Counted from the first letter of the stretch, positions 28,615 to 37,825 are shown. The stretch is DNA of 64,000 nt from Noviherbaspirillum humi (GCF_900188095.1 NZ_FZOT01000015.1:89839-153838), one strand, 5' to 3'. Notes: generated by a model not told the origin, from the letters alone. Made by a program: numbers and translations.

Positions 28615-28636
28615 GGGCGGACGCCTTGATCCGCCC
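28615..28636 (+). terminator. Hairpin after the small HTH gene
   Basis: GGGCGGA (28615-28621) pairs with TCCGCCC (28630-28636) around an 8-base loop, 15 bases after the stop. There is no T tract; it is terminator-like only. Confidence 0.45.
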
Positions 28637-28920
28637 GGCATGAGTCGATCTCCTGCGCGGCGCCGGCACCCCAGTCCTTGCGCCGCATCAGTCCTTTTCC
28701 CTTTGTCTTCCCCTCTTCGGCGTTGAGCCGCCAGGTGCAGCTGTTTCCCTGCCGTCCGGCAACGTCATTTTCTTCGATGCGGGTTTGGTACCGAGCAGGC
28801 CTGACCGTGGATGACTTGGATGAGGTTCCAAGCCCGGAGCAAGACCCAAGGCAAGCCCCGATGGCGGTGTCGCCCAGCAGGGCAGGCTTCCTCCTCCGAA
28901 GCGAAGGACCGGGATGCGGC
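28637..28920. other. Gene-free stretch between HTH gene and RND pump
   Basis: The convergent gap 28600-28955 holds the HTH-gene hairpin on the left and a very strong hairpin on the right. In between I find no frame with good start, codon pattern or known motif. A short pyrimidine-rich patch near 28690-28760 is the only visible feature. Confidence 0.6.
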
Positions 28921-28953
28921 GCGGTTTCGCGACGCCACGCGTCGCGAAACCGC
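28921..28953 (-). terminator. 14-bp perfect hairpin after the RND pump
   Basis: GCGGTTTCGCGACG (28921-28934) pairs perfectly with CGTCGCGAAACCGC (28940-28953) around a CCACG loop, 2 bases beyond the pump stop. No T tract follows on either strand. It is either a terminator for the pump operon or a 3' mRNA stability element. Confidence 0.6.
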
Positions 28954-28955
28954 TG

Positions 28956-31900
28956 CTACGCCGCTTCCACCTCTCTCGTCAGCGGCCCGTTCCCGCTGAA
29001 CCGATCCAGATACAGGTAGATCACCGGCGTGATGTAGAGCGTGATCACCTGCGAGAACAGCAGGCCGCCTACCACCGCCAGGCCGAGCGGCTGGCGCAGT
29101 TCGGCGCCGGCGCCGAGGCCGAGCGCGATCGGCACCGCGCCCATGAGGGCGGCAAAGGTCGTCATCAGGATGGGCCGGAAGCGCAGCACGCAGGCTTCAC
29201 GGATCGCCTGCGCCGGCGCCATGCCGCGGTTGCGCTGCGCGTCCAGGGCGAAGTCGATCATCATGATCGCGTTCTTCTTGACGATGCCGATGAGCAGCAG
29301 GATGCCGATGGTGGCGATCAGCGTCAGTTCCATGTTGAACAGCTTGAGCATCAGCAGCGCGCCCACTGCTGCCGACGGCAGGCCGGCGAGGATGGTGAGC
29401 GGGTGGATGAAGCTCTCATAGAGCACGCCGAGCAGCACGTAGATCACCAGGATGGCCACCACGAGAAGCACCGCCTGGCTGCCCTGGGAATCCTTGAACA
29501 CCGCCGCGTCGCCGCCATAGGAAGTGATCACGCTCGCCGGCAGGCCGATTTCGCCCTTGATCCGGTCCAGGCGCTGGGTGGCTTCGCCCAGGGGCGTGTC
29601 CGGCGCCAGGTTGAAGGACAGCGTCACCGCCTGCAGCTGGCCCTGGTGGTTCACCGCCGTCGGGCCGACGGTGCGTTCCACGGTGGCGAAGGTGGAAAGC
29701 GGCACCAGGCTGCCGGCCTTGCCGCGCACGTTGATGCGGTCGAAGGCGGTCTCGTCGCGGCGGTAGGGTTCCGCCACTTCCATGATCACCCGGTAGTCAT
29801 TGGTGCTGGTGTAGATGGTCGACACCTGGCGCTCGCCGAAGGCGCTGTAGAGCGCATTGCGCAGGTCCTGCATCTGTACGCCCATCAGGTTGGCCTTGTC
29901 GCGGTCGATGCGCAGGCTGGCTTGCAGGCCCTTGAGCTGGGAGTCGCTGGTGACGTCGCGGAAGCCCGGCTCGCCGCGCATGCGCTCCATCATGCGGTTG
30001 CTCCATTCGTTCAGCTCCTCCGCCTTCACGCTCTGCAGGGTGAACTGGTATCGGCTCTTGCTGGCGCGGCCGCCGAGCTGCAGATTCTGCACCGGACGGA
30101 AGTAGACGTTGATGCCGGGCACGGCGCGCACGCGGCGGCGCAGGCTTTCCAGCACCTTCGGCATCTTGTCCCGCTGCGACTGCGGCTTGAGGTTGACGAA
30201 CATGCGGCCGCTGTTCAGGGTCGAATTGTTGTTGCTGCCGACCGCCGAAGCCACGCTTTCCACGTTCGGGTCGCCGGCCACGATGTCGGCCACCAGCGCC
30301 TGCTTGGTCTGCATGGCGGGGAAGGAAATGTCCTCCGATGCTTCGGTGGTGACGCTGATCTGGCCGATGTCTTCCTCCGGGAAAAAGCCCTTCGGAATGG
30401 TCACGAACAGATAGGCGGTGAGGGCGAAGGTGCCGACCGCCACCACCAGCACCACGGGACGGTTGCGCAGGCCCCAGTCCAGGGTCCGGGCATAGCCGTT
30501 CAGCGTCGCCTCGAAGCCGCGCTCGAAAATCCGGCTGATGAAATTTTCCTGGTGGCCATGCTCCGACTTCAGGTAGCGGCTGCACAGCATCGGCACCAGG
30601 GTCAGCGACACCACCGCCGACACCAGGATGGACAGCGCCACCACCACCGCGAATTCATGGAACAGCAGGCCGATCACGCCCGGCATGAAGAAGATCGGGA
30701 TGAACACGGCCACCAGCGACACCGAGATCGAAATGATGGTGAAGCCCATTTCCCTGGCGCCCACCAGCGAGGCCTTGAACGGCTCCATGCCGTCCTCGAC
30801 GTGGCGCACGATGTTTTCCAGCACCACGATGGCATCGTCCACCACCAGGCCGACCGCCAGGGTGATGCCGAGCAGGGAAACGTTGTCGAGGCTGTAGCCG
30901 AAGGCGTAGAGCAGGGCCACCGCGCCGATCAGCGACACCGGCAGCGACATGGTCGGAATCAGGGTCGCCACCAGCCGCCGCAGGAACAGGAAGATGACCA
31001 GCACCACCAGCGCCACGGTGATGCCGAGCGTGATGTTGACGTCGTGCAGCGCCTCGCGGATGGAGACCGAGCGGTCGTTGAGCTGGTTGATCTGGATGGA
31101 GGCCGGCAGCTGCGCCTTGAACACCGGCAGCATCTTCTTCACCGAGTCCACCACCGCCACCGTGTTGGCGTTCGGCTGGCGCAGAATGGCCAGCACGATG
31201 GAGCGCTCGCCGTTGAAGCGGCTGGCGGTCTTCACCGACTCGTAGCTGTCCTCCACGTCCGCCACTTCGCGCAGCTTGACCGGCGCGTTGTTGCGGGTGG
31301 CGACGATCAGGTCGGCGAACTGGGCGGCATTCTGCAGCTGGCGATTGGCCTGAATCGTCAGCGTCTGCTGCGGGCCTTCCAGCACGCCGACCGGGGTGTT
31401 GGCGTTGGCGGCGCGGATGCCGTTCATCACGTCGTCCAGCGACAGGTTGCGCGAGGTGAGCATGGCCGGATTCACCCGCACCCGCACCGCGAAGCGCTTC
31501 TGGCCGAAGATGTTGACCTGGGCCACGCCGTTCAGCGTCGACAGGCTGGGCGAGATCAGGTTCTCGGCGTAGTCGTTCAGCTCCGACAGGTTGAGCGACG
31601 GCGAGGTCAGCGCCAGCAGCAGCACCGGCGCGTCGGCCGGGTTCACCTTGCGGTAGGACGGCGGCGTGGTCATTTCCACCGGCAGCTGGCGCTGGGCGCG
31701 CAGCAGCGCCGCCTGCACGTCGACGGCGGCGGCATCGATGTCGCGGTCGGGACTGAACTCCAGCGTGACCGAGGTGGTGCCCAAGGTGTTGGTGGAGCTG
31801 ATGACGTTCAGTCCGGCGATGGTGGAGAACTGCTTTTCCAGCTGCAGCGCGACCGAGGACGCCATGGTTTCCGGGCTGGCGCCGGGCAGGGTGGCGGTGA

Positions 31901-32039
31901 CGTTGATCACCGGCGTGTTGTAGCTCGGCAGCGCCGCCACCGGAATCTTCAGATAGGCCAGGATGCCCGCCACCACCACCGACAGGCTCAGCAGCACGGT
32001 CATCACCGGCCGCCGGATGCAGAGTTCCGAGATGTTCAT
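28956..32039 (-). CDS. RND (HAE-1 family) efflux pump inner-membrane subunit
   Basis: This is a 1027-residue proton-driven drug exporter. The frame is longer, but the start at 32039 (MNISELCIRRPVMTVLLSLS) is fixed by family and overlaps the membrane-fusion gene stop by 4 bases. The first helix is followed by the porter region (VNVTATLPGASPETMASSV). The proton relay Asp pair sits in GLVVDDAIVVLENIVRHVED, near residue 400, and the closing helices are present. It resembles MdtB/MdtC/MuxB-type pumps. With the HlyD-like adaptor it forms an inner-membrane and periplasmic unit. No outer-membrane channel gene is here, so a shared TolC-like protein would be needed. Substrates are not predictable. Confidence 0.95.
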   Translation of the reverse strand: MNISELCIRRPVMTVLLSLSVVVAGILAYLKIPVAALPSYNTPVINVTATLPGASPETMASSVALQLEKQFSTIAGLNVISSTNTLGTTSVTLEFSPDRDIDAAAVDVQAALLRAQRQLPVEMTTPPSYRKVNPADAPVLLLALTSPSLNLSELNDYAENLISPSLSTLNGVAQVNIFGQKRFAVRVRVNPAMLTSRNLSLDDVMNGIRAANANTPVGVLEGPQQTLTIQANRQLQNAAQFADLIVATRNNAPVKLREVADVEDSYESVKTASRFNGERSIVLAILRQPNANTVAVVDSVKKMLPVFKAQLPASIQINQLNDRSVSIREALHDVNITLGITVALVVLVIFLFLRRLVATLIPTMSLPVSLIGAVALLYAFGYSLDNVSLLGITLAVGLVVDDAIVVLENIVRHVEDGMEPFKASLVGAREMGFTIISISVSLVAVFIPIFFMPGVIGLLFHEFAVVVALSILVSAVVSLTLVPMLCSRYLKSEHGHQENFISRIFERGFEATLNGYARTLDWGLRNRPVVLVVAVGTFALTAYLFVTIPKGFFPEEDIGQISVTTEASEDISFPAMQTKQALVADIVAGDPNVESVASAVGSNNNSTLNSGRMFVNLKPQSQRDKMPKVLESLRRRVRAVPGINVYFRPVQNLQLGGRASKSRYQFTLQSVKAEELNEWSNRMMERMRGEPGFRDVTSDSQLKGLQASLRIDRDKANLMGVQMQDLRNALYSAFGERQVSTIYTSTNDYRVIMEVAEPYRRDETAFDRINVRGKAGSLVPLSTFATVERTVGPTAVNHQGQLQAVTLSFNLAPDTPLGEATQRLDRIKGEIGLPASVITSYGGDAAVFKDSQGSQAVLLVVAILVIYVLLGVLYESFIHPLTILAGLPSAAVGALLMLKLFNMELTLIATIGILLLIGIVKKNAIMMIDFALDAQRNRGMAPAQAIREACVLRFRPILMTTFAALMGAVPIALGLGAGAELRQPLGLAVVGGLLFSQVITLYITPVIYLYLDRFSGNGPLTREVEAA

Positions 32040-33244
32040 GGCGCGATCTTCTGGGCGACGGTCTGGCCGCGTCCTTCTTCCTTGTTTTCCGCCTTGCTGC
32101 GGCCCTTGCCGCCTTGTCCGCCGGCTTCCGCTTCGCGCACCTTGCTGCCGGGGCGCAGGTTCTGCTTGCCGTCCACCACCACGATCTCGCCGGCCTTCAC
32201 GCCGTTGACCACGGCGTCGGTGCCGAAGGAATAGATGACCTCGACGCGGCGCGGCTTCGCCGTCTTGTCGGCATCCACCACGTACACCACGCGGCTGTCG
32301 ATGCCGGTGATGATGGCGGCCTGCGGGATCACGACCCCGTCCTTGATTTCGCGCACGGTGGCGCTGATCGGCACGTACTGGCCGGGCCACAGCGCCTGCT
32401 CGGCATTGGGGAAGATGGCCTTCACCTTCACCGTGCCGGTCTGGGGGTCGATGGCGTTGTCGACGAAGCTGAGCTTGCCTTCCAGCGGCGCGGGCCGTCC
32501 GGCGACATTGGCCGCCACCTTCACGCTGCCGCCCGCCTGGCCGTTGCCCAGCAGCGCCTGCAGCTCGGTTTCGGGCAGGGTGAAGGTGACGGCGATTGGG
32601 TCGAGCTGGGATATGGTGACCAGCGGCGCAGCGGTCGGGCTGGGCTGGACCAGGCTGCCCGGGAAGACGCTGATCACGCCGGCGCGACCGTTGGAAGTCG
32701 CGCGGATGACGTCATAGCTCAGCGCCACCCGGGCCGCCGCCACCGCCGCCTCGTCGGCGCGCAGGGTGGCGCGCTGGGCCTCGACCTGGGTCGCCACGGT
32801 ATCGACCGCGCTCTGCGAGATGAAGCCCTTGGAGAACAATTCCTTGCTGCGGGCCAGCTGGCGCTCCTGGTCGGCCAGGGTGGCCTTGTCCTTCTCCAGC
32901 TGCGCCTCGGCCTTCTGCAGGTTGACCCGGTCGGCTCGGTCGTCGAGGGAGAACAGCACCTCGCCGGCCTTGACGAACTGGCCTTCGCGGAAATGCACCT
33001 TGACGATGGTATTGGTTACCTGCGGACGGATGTCCACGCTGTTGAGCGAGCTGACGTTGCCGTTGGCGGTGAGGCGCACCGGCACGTCCATCTGCCTGGC
33101 GGCGGCGGTGCCGACCGTGACTGCGGGCGGCTGCGCCGGCTTGGCGGACTGCTTTTCTGTCTCCTGCATGGTCTTTCCGTACCAAACAGCGCCTGCGCCC
33201 GCGAAGGCAACGACGATCGCGGCGGCGATCAGTTTCTTCTTCAT
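32036..33244 (-). CDS. RND efflux periplasmic adaptor (HlyD/MdtA-like)
   Basis: This is a 402-residue membrane-fusion protein. The start at 33244 gives a basic N-terminus and one hydrophobic anchor (LIAAAIVVAFAGAGAVWY). Next come the barrel-sandwich lipoyl halves (PVRLTANGNVSSLNSVDIRP and VRATSNGRAG-like region), a long coiled-coil hairpin rich in Lys, Glu and Gln (QKAEAQLEKDKATLADQERQ), and the beta-barrel with LVQPSPTAAPLVTISQLDP. It links the pump at 28956-32039 to an outer-membrane channel. It is the first gene of the operon. It diverges from a MarR-family gene at 33409. Confidence 0.93.
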   Translation of the reverse strand: MKKKLIAAAIVVAFAGAGAVWYGKTMQETEKQSAKPAQPPAVTVGTAAARQMDVPVRLTANGNVSSLNSVDIRPQVTNTIVKVHFREGQFVKAGEVLFSLDDRADRVNLQKAEAQLEKDKATLADQERQLARSKELFSKGFISQSAVDTVATQVEAQRATLRADEAAVAAARVALSYDVIRATSNGRAGVISVFPGSLVQPSPTAAPLVTISQLDPIAVTFTLPETELQALLGNGQAGGSVKVAANVAGRPAPLEGKLSFVDNAIDPQTGTVKVKAIFPNAEQALWPGQYVPISATVREIKDGVVIPQAAIITGIDSRVVYVVDADKTAKPRRVEVIYSFGTDAVVNGVKAGEIVVVDGKQNLRPGSKVREAEAGGQGGKGRSKAENKEEGRGQTVAQKIAP

Positions 33245-33337
33245 GATGGCAAACCAGAAAGTGTGGGTTCTTCCCGCTCCCGTTCCGTTCCAGCATCGGA
33301 ATTCCATGCTGTCCAGGCCTAAAAGTTGAGAACCGTC

Positions 33338-33350
33338 ATTAGTTAACAAT
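33338..33350. promoter_or_regulatory. AT-rich dyad between RND operon and marR-type gene
   Basis: ATTAGTTAACAAT is an imperfect palindrome in the 164-base divergent gap 33245-33408. MarR dimers bind such AT-rich dyads near the start of divergent targets. TACAAT lies at 33373-33378, where it could be a -10 box of the regulator. Assigned by position only. Confidence 0.35.
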
Positions 33351-33408
33351 AGCAAGCATTCTAGCATCCGCTTACAATGATGAGTCTCAAGTTTCGGGGC
33401 GATTTTCG

Positions 33409-33849
33409 ATGAAGATGAGCGAAATTTCGGTGCAGGAGCAGTTCGGGATCGCGATCGGCGAAGTCAGCCGGGCGTGGCGCCTGAATCTCAACAAGCGCCT
33501 CAAGCCGCTCGGCATGAGCCAGTCGAAGTGGCGCGCGCTGCGCTATGCCGACCGCGCCGGCGACATCGCCCAGGCCGATCTGGCGGCTCTGCTCGGCATC
33601 GAGGCGCCGGCGGTCACCCGCCTCATCAAGCAGATGGAACAAGAGGGCTGGATCACCCGCCAGGCCCGGCCCGACGATGCCCGGGTCAAGCTGGTGCGCG
33701 TCACCGCCAAGGCCCGCAAGATCATCGCCCGCATCGACCAGGAAGTCGCCCGGCTGCGCGCCGATACGGTGGCCCGGCTGCCCGCCGCCGAGGCGGCCGC
33801 CGGCTTGCGCGCCATGCTTACGCTGCAGCAGCTTCTGCAAGCGCTCTAG
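33409..33849 (+). CDS. MarR-family regulator beside the RND pump
   Basis: This is a 146-residue MarR/SlyA-type winged-helix regulator. It reads RRLKPLGM-like WRLNLNKRLKPLGMSQSKWR, then IAQADLAALLGIEAPAVTRL (recognition helix) and the wing RPDDARVKLVRVTAKARK. It is divergent from the adaptor-pump operon, the usual place for a local repressor of efflux that is released by the exported compound. A start at 33415 (MSEISVQ) is possible. A GGGG run lies about 9 bases before the first ATG. Confidence 0.9.
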   Translation: MKMSEISVQEQFGIAIGEVSRAWRLNLNKRLKPLGMSQSKWRALRYADRAGDIAQADLAALLGIEAPAVTRLIKQMEQEGWITRQARPDDARVKLVRVTAKARKIIARIDQEVARLRADTVARLPAAEAAAGLRAMLTLQQLLQAL

Positions 33850-34008
33850 TCCTCCGCGATCCGGTACGTCCCGGAACCGGTTCCCAAGGCGCCTGGCGGC
33901 ATGGCATTGCCGCCTTTCCTTCCCCCGCCTCCCCGCCATTTCGCACGGCTCCCCCGTCGTCGTTTTGCAATCAACCAGGGCCAAGCTGCCCGTCCGCCTG
34001 TTAGTTTT

Positions 34009-34022
34009 TTGATCATGATCAA
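34009..34022. promoter_or_regulatory. Perfect palindrome upstream of phaA
   Basis: TTGATCATGATCAA is a perfect 14-bp palindrome preceded by a T run. It lies 172 bases before the phaA ATG in the gene-free gap 33850-34193. It is a good candidate for a dimeric repressor or activator site. No promoter hexamers with correct spacing are clear nearby. The rest of the gap holds no gene I can support. Confidence 0.4.
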
Positions 34023-34193
34023 GCCGGCAACCGGGTGGGTTGTGATTCCATGATAGCCAGTGGCACTGCTGCACCAGCCTGCAATGATGATGTTTTGCTA
34101 GCAGTCGGGCGTTATCAGGTTTATATTTCCCTGGCGTGTTTCACAGCGAGAAGGTCGCTCACTTCAATTAATCGGATTTTTCTGGAGAATCAA

Positions 34194-35369
34194 ATGAATG
34201 ATGTCGTTATCGTCGCGGCCGGTCGCACTGCAGTTGGCAAATTCGGCGGCACGTTGGCCAAGACGCCCGCCGCCGACCTGGGCGCCCATGTCATCAAGCA
34301 CCTGCTGGCCAAGAGCGGCATCGCGCCCGAGCTGGTGAGCGAAGTCATCATGGGCCAGGTGCTTACCGCCGGCGTCGGCCAGAACCCGGCGCGCCAGGCG
34401 GTGATCAAGGCCGGCCTGCCCGACATGGTTCCCGGCTACACCATCAACAAGGTATGCGGCAGCGGCCTGAAGGCCACCCACCTCGCGGCGCAGGCCATCA
34501 TGTGCGGCGACGCCGACATCATCATCGCCGGCGGCCAGGAGAACATGAGCGCCTCGCCGCACGTGCTGAACAATTCCCGCGACGGCTTCCGCATGGGCGA
34601 CGCCAAGCTGATCGACACCATGATCGTCGACGGCCTGTGGGACGTCTACAATCAGTACCACATGGGCGTCACCGCCGAGAACGTCGCCAAGAAGTACGGC
34701 GTCTCGCGCCAGGAGCAGGATGAATTCGCCGCCGCTTCCCAGAACAAGGCGGAAGCGGCGCAGAAGGCCGGCAAGTTCAAGGACGAGATCATCCCGCTCG
34801 AGATCCCGAGCAAGAAGGGCTCGGTGGTGTTCGACTCCGACGAATTCATCAAGCCCGGCGTCACCGTCGAATCGCTGGCCAGCCTGCGCCCGGCCTTCGA
34901 CAAGAACGGCACCGTCACCGCCGGCAACGCCTCCGGCATCAACGACGGCGCCGCCGCCGTCATCATGATGTCCGCCCGCCGCGCCGAGGAACTCGGCCTC
35001 AAGCCGCTGGCGCGCATCAAGGCCTATTCCTCCGCCGGCGTCGATCCCACCATCATGGGCATGGGCCCCGTCCCGGCCACCCAGCTCTGCCTGAAGAAGG
35101 CCGGCTGGACGCACAACGACGTCGACCTCATGGAAATCAACGAAGCCTTCGCCGCACAGGCCATCGGCGTCAACAAGGAGATGGGCTGGGACATCAGCAA
35201 GATCAACGTCAACGGCGGCGCCATCGCCATCGGCCACCCGATCGGTGCATCCGGCTGCCGCATTCTGGTGACCCTGCTGCATGAAATGATCCGTCGCGAT
35301 GCAAAGCGTGGCCTGGCCAGCCTCTGCATCGGCGGTGGTATGGGAGTTGCTCTGGCAGTGGAGCGCTAA
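34194..35369 (+). CDS. phaA: Acetyl-CoA acetyltransferase (beta-ketothiolase)
   Basis: This 391-residue thiolase condenses two acetyl-CoA to acetoacetyl-CoA, the first step of polyhydroxybutyrate synthesis. The catalytic residues are present: C88 in [16 protein letters not shown]348 in [11 protein letters not shown] and C378 in LCIGGGMG, matching the Zoogloea enzyme. The start at 34194 follows GGAGAA. The longer frame from 34035 has no conserved sequence. It is followed after 77 bases by phaB, which confirms the pathway. No phaC (polymerase) is in the window. Confidence 0.95.
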   Translation: MNDVVIVAAGRTAVGKFGGTLAKTPAADLGAHVIKHLLAKSGIAPELVSEVIMGQVLTAGVGQNPARQAVIKAGLPDMVPGYTINKVCGSGLKATHLAAQAIMCGDADIIIAGGQENMSASPHVLNNSRDGFRMGDAKLIDTMIVDGLWDVYNQYHMGVTAENVAKKYGVSRQEQDEFAAASQNKAEAAQKAGKFKDEIIPLEIPSKKGSVVFDSDEFIKPGVTVESLASLRPAFDKNGTVTAGNASGINDGAAAVIMMSARRAEELGLKPLARIKAYSSAGVDPTIMGMGPVPATQLCLKKAGWTHNDVDLMEINEAFAAQAIGVNKEMGWDISKINVNGGAIAIGHPIGASGCRILVTLLHEMIRRDAKRGLASLCIGGGMGVALAVER

Positions 35370-35446
35370 GAAAGGCCTTGGTACGGCCGGCAGCAAAGGC
35401 AGTTGCATCAATCGTCAACCCATCAGGAATAGAGAGAGAGAACAAC

Positions 35447-36187
35447 ATGGCACGAATCGCGTTGATTACCGGCGGCATGGGAGGGTTGGGTGAGGCCATC
35501 TGCATCAAGATGGCGGCATTGGGTTATCAGGTGGTGACCACCTACTCCCCCGGCAATACCAAGGCGGAGCAGTGGCTGGCATCGATGAAGGAGCAGGGCT
35601 ACGACTTTCGCGCCTATCCCTGCGACGTGGCGAGCTTCGAGTCGGCCCAGGAGTGCATCGCGCAGATCACCCGCGAGATGGGTCCGGTGGACGTGCTGGT
35701 GAACAATGCCGGCATCACCCGCGACATGACCTTCAAGAAGATGGACAAGGTCAACTGGGATGCGGTCATCAAGACCAACCTGGACTCGGTGTTCAACATG
35801 ACCAAGCAGGTGTGCGACGGCATGATGGAGCGGGGGTGGGGGCGCATCATCAACATCTCCTCGGTCAATGGCCAGAAGGGTGCCTTCGGCCAGACCAACT
35901 ACTCCGCCGCCAAGGCCGGCATGCACGGCTTCACCAAGGCGCTCGCCCTGGAAGTGGCGCGCAAGGGCGTGACCGTCAATACCATCTCGCCGGGCTACAT
36001 CGGCACCAAGATGGTGATGGCGATCCCGAACGAGGTCCTGGAGAGCAAGATCCTGCCGCAGATTCCGATGGGCCGCCTCGGCAAGCCGGAAGAAGTCGCC
36101 GGCCTGGTCGCCTATCTGGCATCCGACGAAGCCGCCTTCCTCACCGGCGCCAACATCGCCATTAACGGCGGCCAGCACATGCACTGA
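35447..36187 (+). CDS. phaB: Acetoacetyl-CoA reductase
   Basis: This 246-residue NADPH-dependent SDR reduces acetoacetyl-CoA to (R)-3-hydroxybutyryl-CoA for PHB. The Rossmann motif is ALITGGMGGLGEAICIKMAA, with NNAGITRDMTFKKMDKVNWD, S138/S139, Y152 and K156. The TFKKMDKVNWDAVI stretch is characteristic of PhaB rather than FabG. The start at 35447 follows a GAGAGAG run; a longer frame from 35378 is not conserved. It lies 77 bases after phaA, and a strong terminator closes the pair. Confidence 0.95.
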   Translation: MARIALITGGMGGLGEAICIKMAALGYQVVTTYSPGNTKAEQWLASMKEQGYDFRAYPCDVASFESAQECIAQITREMGPVDVLVNNAGITRDMTFKKMDKVNWDAVIKTNLDSVFNMTKQVCDGMMERGWGRIINISSVNGQKGAFGQTNYSAAKAGMHGFTKALALEVARKGVTVNTISPGYIGTKMVMAIPNEVLESKILPQIPMGRLGKPEEVAGLVAYLASDEAAFLTGANIAINGGQHMH

Positions 36188-36220
36188 GCATCGTCGCCGG
36201 CCGCGGCCGGAATTCGCGAC

Positions 36221-36246
36221 AAGGGCGGCCGGGTGCCGCCCTTTTT
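36221..36246 (+). terminator. Intrinsic terminator after phaB
   Basis: GGGCGGC (36223-36229) pairs with GCCGCCC (36235-36241), followed by TTTTT. It lies about 35 bases after the phaB stop and ends the phaAB transcript. Confidence 0.9.
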
Positions 36247-36387
36247 CTTTTCCGCTCCTCCCGGTTTCTGCCGTAGGCGAGGCGTTACAAACGCATACAA
36301 CTTGACGTCAACAGCGTTCATGCGGGCTTCGTTAAACCGCCACGTAGAACACTTCTACGACACCCACTCAAACCAAGAGGACACAGC

Positions 36388-36711
36388 ATGAACAAACTGA
36401 TCGCCACCGTCATCGCCGCCACCTTCGCCATGGGCACCGCATTCGCGCAGACCGCGGCGACGCCCGCCACGCCGGCTACCCCGGCGGCACCGGCGGCTTC
36501 CTCTGCCGCGCCCGCCGCCCCCGCCGCTGCTTCCGATGCCGCCAAGACCGATGGCGCCAAGGCCAGCACCAAGGCCGGCACCAAGAAGGTAGCCAAGGCA
36601 AAGAAAGCGAAGAAGGCCAAGGCCAGCGCTGCCAAGGATAGCGCTTCCGCCAAGACCACCAGCGCCGCACCGGCTGCTTCTTCCGCGCCGGCCGCTTCCA
36701 CCGCGAAGTAA
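36388..36711 (+). CDS. Exported Ala/Pro/Lys-rich low-complexity protein
   Basis: This is a 107-residue protein. Residues 1-20 are a clear signal peptide (MNKLIATVIAATFAMGTAFA with cleavage after AFA). The mature part is an Ala-Pro stretch, a Lys-Ala middle (KKVAKAKKAKKAKASAAK) and an Ala-Ser end, disordered and very basic. The composition recalls histone-H1-like tails, but the signal sequence points to the periplasm. The function is unknown; such proteins are common in Burkholderiales. AGAGGA precedes the start and an excellent terminator follows, so it is a real single-gene unit. Confidence 0.75.
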   Translation: MNKLIATVIAATFAMGTAFAQTAATPATPATPAAPAASSAAPAAPAAASDAAKTDGAKASTKAGTKKVAKAKKAKKAKASAAKDSASAKTTSAAPAASSAPAASTAK

Positions 36712-36780
36712 ATCGCCCCGCTGCCCCGCCTTCGGCGTACGAAGGCGGATACCAGCCGGCAGCGAGCCGCTGCAATGAAA

Positions 36781-36817
36781 AAACCCCGGGATGCATGGAC
36801 GATGCGCCCGGGGTTTT
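36781..36817 (+). terminator. Intrinsic terminator of the Ala/Lys-rich gene
   Basis: ACCCCGGG (36783-36790) and CCCGGGGT (36807-36814) form an 8-bp stem, with As on the left and TTTT on the right. It can work in both directions, so it may also serve the convergent DsbA-family gene ending at 36890. Confidence 0.9.
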
Positions 36818-36889
36818 CATTTTGCGGCCACGCATCGTGAGCCATGCGTCGCCTGCGCTCACGATGCGCCGCTCGATGCGCCGGCAAGA

Positions 36890-37534
36890 TCAGTGCGGCG
36901 CATCCTCGGCCAGCAGCTGCTGCACGACATCGCGCAATGCGTCCGCCTTCATGTAGCCGGCGCAGACCAGGTCCAGCCGGTCGTCACGCGCCAGCACCAG
37001 GGTCGGGAAGCCGCGCACGCCCCAGCGCTGGGTTTGCATGAAGTCGGCGCGGGCGGCCGCCTTGCTGCTTTCCGCCTGCCACAGCTGGTGGAAGGCTTCG
37101 GCATCCACATCGAGGCCGGCATCCCGCAGCACCGCGCTGCAGATATCCGCCAGCAGCATCGGGTCGGTCACGTCCCGGCCTTCGGCATAGAAGGCGCGCT
37201 GCATCGCCAGGAAGGCCGGCAAGGCTGCCGCCGGCGACAGGCTGCGCACCGCCACCACCGCGCGACAGGCGGGCTCGGTGTCGTACACGAAGCCGGGGCG
37301 GCTGAGGGCGGCATCGTCGAAGGGCAGGCCGCTGCGTTCGGCGACGTGGTGCCAGTGCTCGAGGATGGTGCGGCGCTGCTCCTCGCCCATGGCCTCGGTG
37401 TTATAGGCGCGCAGTCCGCCGACGACGACATCGACCGGGATGCCGCCCATGCCGGCGCGCAGCGCCTCGAGTTCGGGACCGAAGCCGTAGCACCAGGAGC
37501 ACATGGGATCGGCGATGTAGAGAAGACTGGTCAT
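36890..37534 (-). CDS. DsbA-family (FrnE-like) thioredoxin-fold protein
   Basis: This is a 214-residue protein. The start at 37534 reads MTSLLYIADPMCSWCYGFGP with the redox motif C12-S-W-C15. The DsbA helical insert covers roughly residues 60-160, and RGFPTLVLARDD holds the cis-Pro of the fold. It has no signal peptide, so it is cytoplasmic, as for FrnE and 2-hydroxychromene isomerase relatives. It probably acts on disulfides or glutathione-type adducts. A longer frame to 37801 has no support. Its stop faces the Ala/Lys-rich gene. The partner is unknown. Confidence 0.88.
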   Translation of the reverse strand: MTSLLYIADPMCSWCYGFGPELEALRAGMGGIPVDVVVGGLRAYNTEAMGEEQRRTILEHWHHVAERSGLPFDDAALSRPGFVYDTEPACRAVVAVRSLSPAAALPAFLAMQRAFYAEGRDVTDPMLLADICSAVLRDAGLDVDAEAFHQLWQAESSKAAARADFMQTQRWGVRGFPTLVLARDDRLDLVCAGYMKADALRDVVQQLLAEDAPH

Positions 37535-37825
37535 GAAAGGGAGCCTTGAAAGGGAAGCGGACCACCTTAGCACAGCGCCGTTCAGGCGGCCACGGAAGCA
37601 TAGTCGGAAGAAAGCTTGCGCCAGTTCGCCTTTCGAGCATGGGCATCGAACTAATGCAAAACGCAAGCATCTACTGGCGGTAATTCGCTCTTGTGGATTA
37701 CCCCTGGAAAAGAGCGCCGCTCGCGCTGCCGCCAGCGTTTGAGCAGACCCAGCGGGGCCGACGCTTTTTGCTGTCTTTCTGCCTGACCAGAATTCATTCA
37801 TTCAGCCTGATTTTCGGAGAAGTCC
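37535..37825. other. Divergent gap between DsbA-family gene and unknown gene
   Basis: This holds the two divergent starts. CGGAGAAG lies before 37826 as its ribosome-binding site. A T-rich patch at 37764-37775 and ATTCATTCATTCA at 37792-37804 are the only notable repeats. No promoter with both hexamers is clear. Confidence 0.5.

Noticed and set aside
28914..32234. A 1106-codon frame antisense to the RND pump
   Set aside because: Composition is His/Arg/Gln-rich and repetitive, as expected for antisense of a GC-rich gene; the RND product is unmistakable.
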